Origin: Roseateles violae
Lineage (GTDB): Bacteria > Pseudomonadota > Gammaproteobacteria > Burkholderiales > Burkholderiaceae_C
NCBI RefSeq assembly: GCF_030410485.1
Contig: NZ_JAUHHC010000002.1
Location: 620,001-684,000 of the forward strand
Direction: 5' to 3'
Length of the DNA: 64,000 bases
Shown: positions 42,969 to 50,991 of the stretch, in pieces
How positions within the stretch are numbered: the first letter of the stretch is position 1
How the letters are laid out: the number at the start of each line of letters is the position of its first letter
Translations under genes and position numbers: made by a program
Notes under the pieces: generated by a model
Databases searched by the model: none
The model's input: only the letters and a program-made list of their open reading frames with translations
What the model was told of the DNA's origin: nothing

Positions 42969-44243
42969 ATGTTGACCTTGCCTTCTCCCGATTCCGCGCG
43001 CCGCCGCCTGCTGCAGGCGCTGTCCGCCAGCCTGCTGCCCGCCGCGAAGCCGCTGTGGGCGGCCCGCGCCGAGCAGCGGCTGGAGTTCTGGACCATGCAG
43101 CTGTCGCCGCATCTGGACGCCTATGTGAACGAGCTGATCGCCGGCTTTCAGGCGCGCCATCCGGGCGTGACGGTCAAGTGGGTGGACCTGCCCTGGGCCG
43201 AGACCGAGCGCAAGCTGCTCAGCGCGATCGCCGCCGGCGGCAGCCCCGACGTGGTCAACCTGAATCCGCAGTTCTCGGCCAAGCTGGCCGAGTTCGGCGC
43301 GCTGGCCGACCCGGAGCAATACCTGGGCGCCGACGAGCGCGCCGACTACCTTCCCGCCGCCTGGAATGCCAACCGCCTGGACGGCCGCTGCTTCGCCTTG
43401 CCCTGGTACCTGAGCACCAACCTGACCCTGGTCAACCAGCGCCTGCTGGGTGGCGCGGACATTCCGGCCAGCCACCAGCAGCTGCTGGCCGCCGCGCCGG
43501 TGATCAAGCGCGGCAGCGGCGCTTTTGCCTACTTCCCGGCGCTGGACGGATCCAGCCCGCTGGAGACCCTGGTGGCGATGGGGGCCGAGCTGCTGAGCCC
43601 GGGCGGCTGCGGAGCCGGCTTCATCAACGTCGAGGGCCAGCGCGTGTTCGACTTCTACCGCCGCCTCTATGCCGAGGGCCTGACGCCGCGCAATGTCGTC
43701 AGCGAGGGCCATCGCAAGGCGGTCGAGATGTTCCTGTCCGGCCAGGTCGCCGTCGTCTCCAGCGGCATGCAGTTCCTCAGCTATATCCGCAACGCCAATC
43801 GCGATGTCTACCGCGAGATCGAGGCCGCGCCGCAGCTGCACGCGCCGGGCCGCAAGCCGGGCATTGCGGCGATGAACCTGGTCGTGCCCGAGGCCAGTCC
43901 CAACAAGGAGCTGGCCTTCCGCTTCGCCCGCTTCGTCACCGCGCCGCTGCAGCAGCTGGAGTTCGCCCGGCGCGTGCCCATCCTGCCCTCGACGCGGGCC
44001 AGCTATGCCGATCCGCTGTTCGCCGCCCCCGACAGCAGCGATCTGCTGGGCCGCGCCCGCGCGCTGTCGGCCCGCCATGTGCTGGACGGCGAGGTGCAGG
44101 TGCCGCCGCTGCGCAACTACAACAAGCTGCGCAGCAATTACGCGCGCAATCTGCAGGCGGTGATGCTGGGCCGCCGGCCGCGCGACGAGGCGCTGGCCGA
44201 CATCGGCCGGCAATGGGGCCAGTTGCTGGGATGCAAGCGATGA
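42969..44243 (+). CDS. ABC transporter sugar-binding protein (family 1)
   Basis: 424 residues. An Arg-rich export signal (SARRRLLQALSASLLPAAKPLWA) resembles a Tat signal. The mature part has the family 1 pattern: RLEFWTMQLSPHLDAYVNELIAGF, PDVVNLNPQF, LPWYLSTNLTLVN, KAVEMFLSGQVAVVSSG. It binds the imported saccharide in the periplasm for the two permeases and the ATPase downstream. AAAAGG abuts the ATG at 42969, an unusually short spacing, so TTG at 42978 could be used instead. Confidence 0.9.
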   Translation: MLTLPSPDSARRRLLQALSASLLPAAKPLWAARAEQRLEFWTMQLSPHLDAYVNELIAGFQARHPGVTVKWVDLPWAETERKLLSAIAAGGSPDVVNLNPQFSAKLAEFGALADPEQYLGADERADYLPAAWNANRLDGRCFALPWYLSTNLTLVNQRLLGGADIPASHQQLLAAAPVIKRGSGAFAYFPALDGSSPLETLVAMGAELLSPGGCGAGFINVEGQRVFDFYRRLYAEGLTPRNVVSEGHRKAVEMFLSGQVAVVSSGMQFLSYIRNANRDVYREIEAAPQLHAPGRKPGIAAMNLVVPEASPNKELAFRFARFVTAPLQQLEFARRVPILPSTRASYADPLFAAPDSSDLLGRARALSARHVLDGEVQVPPLRNYNKLRSNYARNLQAVMLGRRPRDEALADIGRQWGQLLGCKR

Positions 44244-45121
44244 AGTCGAACTACTGCGCACTGGCGCTGGACGTCGGTGGCACCAAGATCCTCGCCGCCG
44301 CGATCGGCGCCGACGGCGAGCTGCTGGGAGAGGCCGAGCGTCCCACCGAGGCCGCCCGCGGCGGCGCTGCGGTGCTGGATGCGATGCGGGCGGCCTTGGC
44401 CGATCTGCCCGCCGGTTTGCCAACCGTGCGGGGCCTGGGCATCTCGGCCGCCGGCGTGATCGATCCGGACACGGCGCGCGTCGTCGACGCCACCGACGCG
44501 ATGCCCGGCTGGGCCGGCACCGATCTGCGCGCCGCCTTCCCCGGCATGGCCGTCCATGCCTTGAACGACGTTCACGCCGCCCTGCTCGGCGAGCTGGCCT
44601 GGGGCGCGCTGCGCGAGCGGCCGCTTGCGAACGCGGTGATGCTGACGCTGGGCACCGGTCTGGGTGGTGCACTAGCCATCGGCGGCCGGGTCCACACGGG
44701 CAAGGGCCATATCGCCGGCCATTTCGGTCGCGCACGGCTGCAGCATGGCGGCCGGTGGCGCAGCGTCGAGTCCCTGGTATCCGGCACCGGCCTGGCCAAT
44801 CTCTACCGCGAGCTCGGTGGCGAGCTGCCGCCCGAGGCCGGTGCGCGCGCCGTGCTGCAGGAGCCTCTGGATGCCATCGCTGAAGCTGCGCTGGCGATCT
44901 GGGTCGAGCAGCTGGCGGCGCAGATCCACAACATCCGCTGGACGCTGGACCCAGAGTGCGTCTTGATCGGCGGCGGCATGTTGGACGCGAAATCGCGCTG
45001 GTGGCCGCAGCTGCAGGCGGCGGTGCAAGGCGTGACCCTGTTGCCGGCTGCTCTGGGCAAGCGGGCAGGGGTGTTCGGCGCGGCGCGGCATCTGTTCGAT
45101 CAACTGGAGGCCGGCACATGA
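44240..45121 (+). CDS. ROK-family sugar kinase lacking the zinc-binding cysteines
   Basis: 293 residues. Phosphate-binding LALDVGGTKILAA and catalytic Asp110 in ALNDVHAALLGE are present, as are GTGLGGALAIGG and LIGGGML. The ROK zinc motif CxCGxxGCxE is replaced by QHGGRWRSVE, so all three Cys are missing (~160-172). Zinc-free ROK kinases exist but are a minority. N-acetylmannosamine kinase would pair with NanE; a hexose kinase is an alternative. ATGA overlaps on both sides. Confidence 0.84.
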   Translation: MKSNYCALALDVGGTKILAAAIGADGELLGEAERPTEAARGGAAVLDAMRAALADLPAGLPTVRGLGISAAGVIDPDTARVVDATDAMPGWAGTDLRAAFPGMAVHALNDVHAALLGELAWGALRERPLANAVMLTLGTGLGGALAIGGRVHTGKGHIAGHFGRARLQHGGRWRSVESLVSGTGLANLYRELGGELPPEAGARAVLQEPLDAIAEAALAIWVEQLAAQIHNIRWTLDPECVLIGGGMLDAKSRWWPQLQAAVQGVTLLPAALGKRAGVFGAARHLFDQLEAGT

Positions 45122-45981
45122 ACTCACGCCATGGCCTGTTGCCCTATCTGTTCCTGCTGCCGGCCTGCAGCCTGATCGGCGGCTTCGTGCTCTATCCGGC
45201 GCTGCAGGCGCTGCTGCTGAGCTTCACCAGCTTCAATATGATCACGCCGGCCGAATGGATCGGGACGGCGAACTACCAGCGCTTGGCGGCCGATCCCTTC
45301 TTCTGGTCGGCGCTGCGCAACAGCCTGCTCTACCTGATCGTCGTCGTGCCGGTGCTGGTGATCGCGCCGATCGGCCTGGCGGTGCTGGTCGACGGCGCGC
45401 TGCCCGGCGTGCGCCTGTTCCGCGCGCTGTTCTACCTGCCGGTCGTCACCTCGCTGGTGATCTCGGGCCTGATCTGGAAATGGGTCTACGAGGAGCGCGG
45501 CCTCTTGAACTATGTGCTGCAGGCCAGCGGCCTGGTGGCCGAGCCGGTGGCCTTCCTGACCGATCCGGGCAATGCGCTGTTCGCGGTGATGGCCGTCACC
45601 GTCTGGAGCGGCATGGGCTATTACATGGTCATCTACCTGGCCGGCCTGCAGGCGATCCCGCGCCATCTGTACGAGGTGGCCGAGGTCGAGGGCGTCAGCC
45701 GCTGGCAGCAGTTCGTCCACATCACCTTGCCGCTCTTGCGGCCCTCGATGGCGGTGGTGGCGGTGATGTCCTCGATCGCGGCGATGAAAGTCTTCGAGGA
45801 GATCTATGTGATGACCCAGGGCGGTCCGATGGACGCGAGCAAGACCCTGGTCTACTTCATCTACGAGACCGCCTTTGCCGAGTTCGAGATGGGCCTGGCC
45901 TCGGCCGCCGGCGTCGTGCTGTTCGGCATCACGCTCCTGCTCTCGCTGATCAATCTGCGGCTGTTGAAACGCAAGCACTGA
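45118..45981 (+). CDS. ABC sugar transporter permease, MalF/UgpA type
   Basis: 287 residues, six membrane helices (LLPYLFLLPACSLIGGFVLYP is the first). The EAA loop that contacts the ATPase reads YEVAEVEGVSRWQQFVHITLPLLRPS. The start overlaps the ROK stop by four bases. Confidence 0.93.
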   Translation: MNSRHGLLPYLFLLPACSLIGGFVLYPALQALLLSFTSFNMITPAEWIGTANYQRLAADPFFWSALRNSLLYLIVVVPVLVIAPIGLAVLVDGALPGVRLFRALFYLPVVTSLVISGLIWKWVYEERGLLNYVLQASGLVAEPVAFLTDPGNALFAVMAVTVWSGMGYYMVIYLAGLQAIPRHLYEVAEVEGVSRWQQFVHITLPLLRPSMAVVAVMSSIAAMKVFEEIYVMTQGGPMDASKTLVYFIYETAFAEFEMGLASAAGVVLFGITLLLSLINLRLLKRKH

Positions 45982-45990
45982 AAAAATGAA

Positions 45991-46108
45991 GCCCCTCGTC
46001 CAAGGAGTACCTTGGCCGGTCCCCCGAGGGGACGGCGATGCTTGCGGCGTTGAGCCGCAAGCACATCGCCATGGTGGGCCGGCTTGGGAGCGGCCCGGCG
46101 CTCGGCCC
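45991..46108. repeat. Intergenic repeat, copy 1
   Basis: Between the two permease genes. It contains a 33-base block (46076-46108) and a 17-base block (46017-46033, CGGTCCCCCGAGGGGAC), both present in inverted orientation in copy 2. Between them is a hairpin (GGCGATG...CATCGCC with an inner TTGCGGC/GCCGCAA). Mosaic repeats of this look are common in Burkholderiales genomes. Confidence 0.8.
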
Positions 46109-46136
46109 GCAAGCGATTGCCTCATGGACAACTAAA

Positions 46137-46952
46137 GTGCAACGTCTTTTTCTGCGCTACCTGGTGCTGTGCCTGTGGGCCGTCGTCACCGTCGGGCCTT
46201 TCCTGTGGCTCTTGTCGACCTCGCTGAAGGGCGGCGGCGAAAACATCTTCGCCTACCCGCCCTCGCTGCTGCCGGCCGAGCCGACGCTGGCCAACTATGA
46301 GCGGGTGCTGCAGAGCCAGCCGCTGTGGCGCTATCTGCGCAATAGCGCGCTGGTGGCCGTGCTGGCGGTTTGCTGCAATCTGCTGTTTTCCTCGCTGGCC
46401 GGCTTCGCGCTGGCGCGGCTGGACTTCCGTGGCAAGGCGCTGATCTTCGCGGCGCTGCTGGCCTCGATGATGATGCCCTTCCAGCTGCTGATGATCCCGG
46501 TCTACCAGCTGGCGGTGAGCTTGGGCCTGCGCAACTCGCTGCTGGGCCTCTTGCTGCCGCACGCCTGCACCGCCTTCGGCATCTTTCTGATGAAGCAGGC
46601 CTTCGAGGGCGTGCCGCGCGCGCTGGAGGAGGCGGCGGTGATGGAGGGCGTGAGCCTTTGGCGGGTCTGGTGGTTCGTCTTCGTGCCGCTGGTGCGGCCC
46701 AGCCTGGCGACGCTGGCGGTGTTCAGCTTCATCGCCGTCTGGGGCGATTTCCTCTGGCCGCTGATCATCATCGACGAGCCCTCGCTGTTCACCTTGCCGC
46801 TGGGCGTGAACCGGCTCTCCAGCACCTTCTCGCTGGACTGGCGCCTGGTGGCGGCCGGCGCGGTGTTCTCGCTGATCCCGGTGCTGGCGGTGTTCGCCTT
46901 CAGCCAGCGTTACTTCATCGACGGCGCGCTGAAGGGCGCGGTAAAAGAATGA
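46137..46952 (+). CDS. ABC sugar transporter permease, MalG/UgpE type
   Basis: 271 residues, six membrane helices, EAA loop ALEEAAVMEGVSLWRVWWFVFVPLVRPS. GTG start at 46137 directly after the repeat; upstream in-frame sequence is repeat-derived. The original ribosome site may have been displaced by the repeat. Stop overlaps the GH38 start (ATGA). Confidence 0.92.
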   Translation: MQRLFLRYLVLCLWAVVTVGPFLWLLSTSLKGGGENIFAYPPSLLPAEPTLANYERVLQSQPLWRYLRNSALVAVLAVCCNLLFSSLAGFALARLDFRGKALIFAALLASMMMPFQLLMIPVYQLAVSLGLRNSLLGLLLPHACTAFGIFLMKQAFEGVPRALEEAAVMEGVSLWRVWWFVFVPLVRPSLATLAVFSFIAVWGDFLWPLIIIDEPSLFTLPLGVNRLSSTFSLDWRLVAAGAVFSLIPVLAVFAFSQRYFIDGALKGAVKE

Positions 46953-49513
46953 TGAGCAACTCCATCAATGGCCGCGAAGCGGCATCTGACCAGGGAGGGG
47001 CCGAGCGCCGGGCCGCTCCCAAGCCGGCCCCTGTCCCCTCGGGGGACCGACTGGCGTACCCGCCAGGCGAGGGGCGCAAATCCGTGGGCGTCGTGGTGCA
47101 GACGCACTGGGACCGTGAGTGGTACTTCACCCGCGAGCAGTTCGTCGCACGTCTGCTGCGCGTGATGGCGCGGGTGGCCGATCAGCTGGAGCGCGGCGAT
47201 CTACAGCAGTTCCTGTTCGACGGCCAGGTCGCCGCGCTGGAGGATTTGCTGGCCCATGGCGAGCCGGATCTTTGCGAACGCGTGCTGCGCCTGGTGCGCG
47301 AGGGCCGCATCGTGCTGGGCCCCTGGTATGTGATGGCCGACGAGTTCCTGTGCAGCGGCGAATCGCTGTGGCGCAATCTGGAGATCGGCATGGCCGACGC
47401 CCGGGCGCATGGCAACTGCCAGACGGTCGGCTACCTGCCCGACAGCTTCGGCCATATCGCGCAGATGCCGCAGATCTTTCGCCACCACGGCATCGAAAGC
47501 TCGGTGCTCTGGCGCGGCGTCGACACGCCGCATTCGGAGTTCGACTGGGTGGCGCCGGACGGCTCGACGGTCGGCACGCTGTTCCTGACCCAGGGCTATT
47601 ACCAGCACCCCTTCAATGTCGAGGACTGGCGCGGCGCGCTGAATCGCTATCTGGAACAGATCGCGCCGCGCGCGCTGAGCGAGAACCTGCTGCTGACCCA
47701 GGGCGGCGACCACTTGCTGCCGCATGCCGAGCTCGCCGCACGCATAGTCGCCTTCAATGCCGAGCAGGTCGAGTACGAGCTGGTGCAGGAGGGCTTGCAG
47801 CAGCATGCCGAGCGCGTGCTGGCCGCCACCGCCGGCCGCCGGCCCCGCGTGCAGGGCGAGCTGCGCGCCAATGCCCAGGCCTTCGTGCTACCCGACGTGC
47901 TGTCGACGCGCCGCTACCTGAAGCTGGCGCAGCAGCTGGCCGAGGACCGGCTGCTCGGCGAGATCGAGCCGCTGTTCGCGATGCTGGACGTGCCGCTGCC
48001 CGAGCGTGCGCTCGATCAATGCTGGCGCAGCTTGCTGCAGCAGCAGGCGCACGATTCGATCTGCGGCTGCAGCGCCGATGCGGTGCACCGCGAGATGGTC
48101 TCGCGCTTCGAGCAGCTGCAGCAGCGCCTGGACGCGCTGCGCCAGCAGGCGCTGCTGGCGGCCGGCATGGTCAGCGACGAGGTCGCGCGCAAGCCCGGCC
48201 CCTTCGCCGACGATGCGGCCTTCACGCTGTTCAACCCGCTGCCGCAGCCGCGCGAAGGCTGGCAGACGCTCACGCTTTTCCTGGCCGGCGAGGCGGCCAC
48301 CGGCCTGCGCGTGCTGGACGAGCAGGGCCAAGCCTTGCCGGCCAGCCTGCTGAGCGTCACGCCGGCGCGGCAGTTCCATTCGCCGCTGGACGACTTCCCC
48401 GATCCGGTGATCGGCCACGACTACGAAGTGGCCCTGCTGTGCCCACTCGGCGGCCTGCAGGCGCGCAAGCTGCGCTTGGAGAAGGCCGAGGGCGTAAAGC
48501 AGCAAGTCCTGAAGGGAATCGCCAACGCGCATTACCGCATCGCGCTCGACGCCGAGGGCGAGCTGCAAATCCACGCCGGCGGCCGCCTGCAGCCGCTGTG
48601 GCTGGCGAGCGAACTCGATGCCGGCGACAGCTACAACTACGCGCCGCCGCCGCAGCCCGAGCGCCGCCGCCATACCCGCTTCACGCCGATCGGCGTCAGG
48701 CGCTGCGGCGATACGCAAGAGATGCTGCTGGCCATCAGCGCCCGCCTGCCGGCCTCGCTGGATGCCCAGCGCCAGGGCCCCTCGGGCCAAGACGTCGAAT
48801 GCCGCGGCACGCTGCGCCTGCGCCTGCACGGCGACAGCCGCTTCATCGACGCCCAGCTCGACTGGGACAACCAGGCCCAGGACCAGCGCACCCGCCTCGT
48901 GCTGCCGCTGAACGAGAAGATCGCCGAGAGCTGGAGCGACAGCGCCTTCGTCTGGCAACGTCGCCCGCTGGTGCTGGCCGACTACCCGGCCGAACTGTCG
49001 CGGCGCGAGATGCCGGTGGCGGTGAACCCTAGCTACAGCGCGATCGCCGCTGGCCCGGTGCAACTGGCGCATCGCGCGATGCAGGAATACGAGATCCTGG
49101 CAGCCGATGGCGAACAGCAGGCGCTGGCCGTGACGCTGGTGCGCAGCGTCGGCTGGCTGTCGCGCCGCGACCTGGTGACGCGCGGCGTCGGCGCCGGCCC
49201 CGACATCGCCACGCCCGAGGCGCAATGCCTGGGCGAGCAGCGCTTCGAGTTCCGCCTTGGCCTGCTCGGCATGGCTGGTGATCAAGGCGGCGATATCGAA
49301 CTGCTGACCGAGGCGCAGGCGCTGCGCCGCCCGCCGCTGGCGCTGCGCGGCCATGGCGACAAATGGCGCGCGCCGCACCAGCTCGACAACAGGGCGCTGC
49401 AGGTCAGCGCGCTGCGCCGACGCGCCGGCGCGCTGGAGCTTCGGGTCTGGAATCCCACCGACGAAACCCAGGGCGACGTGCCGCCCTGCGGCATCGCCAG
49501 CTACACGCTATGA
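46949..49513 (+). CDS. GH38 alpha-mannosidase
   Basis: 854 residues from the first ATG. QTHWDREWY (H53, D55) binds the metal, YLPDSFGHIAQMPQIF holds the nucleophile D165, and QQQAHDSICGCSADAVH is the second metal/His region; the rest is the helical bundle and C-terminal beta domains of MngB-like bacterial GH38. It is cytoplasmic and releases mannose from imported oligosaccharides. The first ~45 residues come from an inverted copy of the intergenic repeat and match no GH38 sequence. GTG 47084 after GAGGGG would give an 809-residue protein of normal type. Confidence 0.92.
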   Translation: MMSNSINGREAASDQGGAERRAAPKPAPVPSGDRLAYPPGEGRKSVGVVVQTHWDREWYFTREQFVARLLRVMARVADQLERGDLQQFLFDGQVAALEDLLAHGEPDLCERVLRLVREGRIVLGPWYVMADEFLCSGESLWRNLEIGMADARAHGNCQTVGYLPDSFGHIAQMPQIFRHHGIESSVLWRGVDTPHSEFDWVAPDGSTVGTLFLTQGYYQHPFNVEDWRGALNRYLEQIAPRALSENLLLTQGGDHLLPHAELAARIVAFNAEQVEYELVQEGLQQHAERVLAATAGRRPRVQGELRANAQAFVLPDVLSTRRYLKLAQQLAEDRLLGEIEPLFAMLDVPLPERALDQCWRSLLQQQAHDSICGCSADAVHREMVSRFEQLQQRLDALRQQALLAAGMVSDEVARKPGPFADDAAFTLFNPLPQPREGWQTLTLFLAGEAATGLRVLDEQGQALPASLLSVTPARQFHSPLDDFPDPVIGHDYEVALLCPLGGLQARKLRLEKAEGVKQQVLKGIANAHYRIALDAEGELQIHAGGRLQPLWLASELDAGDSYNYAPPPQPERRRHTRFTPIGVRRCGDTQEMLLAISARLPASLDAQRQGPSGQDVECRGTLRLRLHGDSRFIDAQLDWDNQAQDQRTRLVLPLNEKIAESWSDSAFVWQRRPLVLADYPAELSRREMPVAVNPSYSAIAAGPVQLAHRAMQEYEILAADGEQQALAVTLVRSVGWLSRRDLVTRGVGAGPDIATPEAQCLGEQRFEFRLGLLGMAGDQGGDIELLTEAQALRRPPLALRGHGDKWRAPHQLDNRALQVSALRRRAGALELRVWNPTDETQGDVPPCGIASYTL
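46998..47049. repeat. Intergenic repeat, copy 2 (inverted, inside the GH38 frame)
   Basis: Holds the 33-base block (46998-47030) and the 17-base block (47033-47049) in reverse complement to copy 1; the hairpin between them is missing, leaving two bases. It is translated as part of the GH38 N-terminus. Confidence 0.8.
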
Positions 49514-50991
49514 AGAACAAGAAAACCCTCGTCGGCCTGCCGGTCGACGGCCGGCCGGTCGTGCGCCGCCAGGTGCAGGACCTGGTCGCCGCCGCGGGCT
49601 GGGAGATGCGCATGCCCGAGGTGGCGGCGCTCGGTCATATGCGCGAGCCGGCGCCGCGGGAGGCCCTGGCCGCCTGGCTGGAGCGCGAGGCCGCCGACGC
49701 GGCCGGCGTAGTCGTCTCGATCGACATGCTGGTCTACGGCGGGCTCGTGCCCTCGCGCTTCATCGCCGACGAGCTTCATGCGCTGCTGCCGCGGCTGGCG
49801 CTGTTCCGTCGCCTCAAGCAGCGCCAGCCGCGGCTGCCCATCTATGCCTTCGCGGCCACGATGCGCATCTCCAACAACAATGTGGCCGAGGAAGAGAAGC
49901 CCTACTGGGCCGAGCATGGCGAGCGGCTCTGGGCCTGGTCCTTCCACAGCGACAGGCATGGACAGACCGGCGATGCCGAGGCCGCACGACTGGCCGCCGC
50001 CGCCGAGGCGGCGATTCCGGCCGAGATCCGCAACGACTACTTAGCCACCCGCGCACGCAACTTCGCCGTCAACGAGGCCCTGCTCGATCTGGTGGCCGAA
50101 GGCGTGATCGCCCGGCTGATCCTTCCGCAGGACGACACGGCCGAGTACGGCTTCAACATCGCCGAGCGTCGCCGGCTGCAGCAGCTGGTGCAGGAGCGCG
50201 GGCTGGCGAGCCGCGTGCTGATCTACCCCGGCGCCGACGAGGTGATGCACACGCTGGCCGCGCATCTGGTGGGGCGCGCGCGCGAGGACGCCGCGCCGCT
50301 GCGCATCGCGCTGAGCTGCAGCGACCCCCATCATCTGCAGCAACTGCGCGCCCGCTACGAGGACCGGCCGGTGCTGGACTCGCTTGCCAGCCAGCTCGAG
50401 GCGGTCGGCGCAAGGCTGGTCGCAAACAACGAGCCGGCCGACCTGCTGCTGGCCCTGCACAGCAGTGGCCCGGCCCAGGGCGACTGGGCGATGCGCCTGC
50501 CGCTGCCCGCGCCGCAGCCGCTGGATACGGCCTGGGTGGAGCAGCTTGCGTCCACCACGCTGCCGCTTGCCGTCGTCGACCTCGCCTATGCCAATGGCGC
50601 CGATCCGGTGCTGATCGAGGCGCTGGCCGCGCGCGGCCTGCTGCCCAAGCTCGTCGGCTATGCCGGCTGGAACACGGCCAGCAACAGCCTGGGCAGCCTG
50701 CTGGCGCAGCTGGTGCTGGCGCGCGAAGCGCTTGGCGACGAGGCCAACCGGCTGAACACCGCGCTGCGCCTCGCCGAGGACTATCTGTACCAGGCGCGGC
50801 TGCGCCGGGCCCTGCGCGAGCGCATCGACGAGCCGGCGCTGTCGGCCGATGAACTGGCCGCCGAGGTGCGTTCGAACTTCGTGCCGGCCGCCGACGCCTG
50901 GCTGCGCGAGACCGGCCTGCCCGGCCGCATCGCTCGCTGCTACCTGCCCTGGGACCGCACGTTCGAGATTGGCCTGGAGTTGCAATGTTGA
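49510..50991 (+). CDS. DUF4127 protein, second paralogue
   Basis: 493 residues, no signal peptide, so it acts in the cytoplasm on the imported or processed sugar. Full-length relative of the protein at 32638-34110. This copy has RISNNNVAEEEKPYWAE, LPQDDTAEYGFNIAERR, IYPGADEVMHTLAAHLVGR and AGWNTASNSLGSLLAQLV. No activity is established for the family. It overlaps the GH38 stop by four bases and the FAD enzyme start by seven, so its level is tied to them. The pairing of DUF4127 with a flavoenzyme suggests a redox-coupled sugar conversion (inference). Confidence 0.9.
   Translation: MKNKKTLVGLPVDGRPVVRRQVQDLVAAAGWEMRMPEVAALGHMREPAPREALAAWLEREAADAAGVVVSIDMLVYGGLVPSRFIADELHALLPRLALFRRLKQRQPRLPIYAFAATMRISNNNVAEEEKPYWAEHGERLWAWSFHSDRHGQTGDAEAARLAAAAEAAIPAEIRNDYLATRARNFAVNEALLDLVAEGVIARLILPQDDTAEYGFNIAERRRLQQLVQERGLASRVLIYPGADEVMHTLAAHLVGRAREDAAPLRIALSCSDPHHLQQLRARYEDRPVLDSLASQLEAVGARLVANNEPADLLLALHSSGPAQGDWAMRLPLPAPQPLDTAWVEQLASTTLPLAVVDLAYANGADPVLIEALAARGLLPKLVGYAGWNTASNSLGSLLAQLVLAREALGDEANRLNTALRLAEDYLYQARLRRALRERIDEPALSADELAAEVRSNFVPAADAWLRETGLPGRIARCYLPWDRTFEIGLELQC

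Noticed and set aside
46124-46135. ATG at 46124 as start of the second permease
   Set aside because: It is out of frame and reaches a stop after two more codons; the GTG at 46137 is in frame with the membrane helices.
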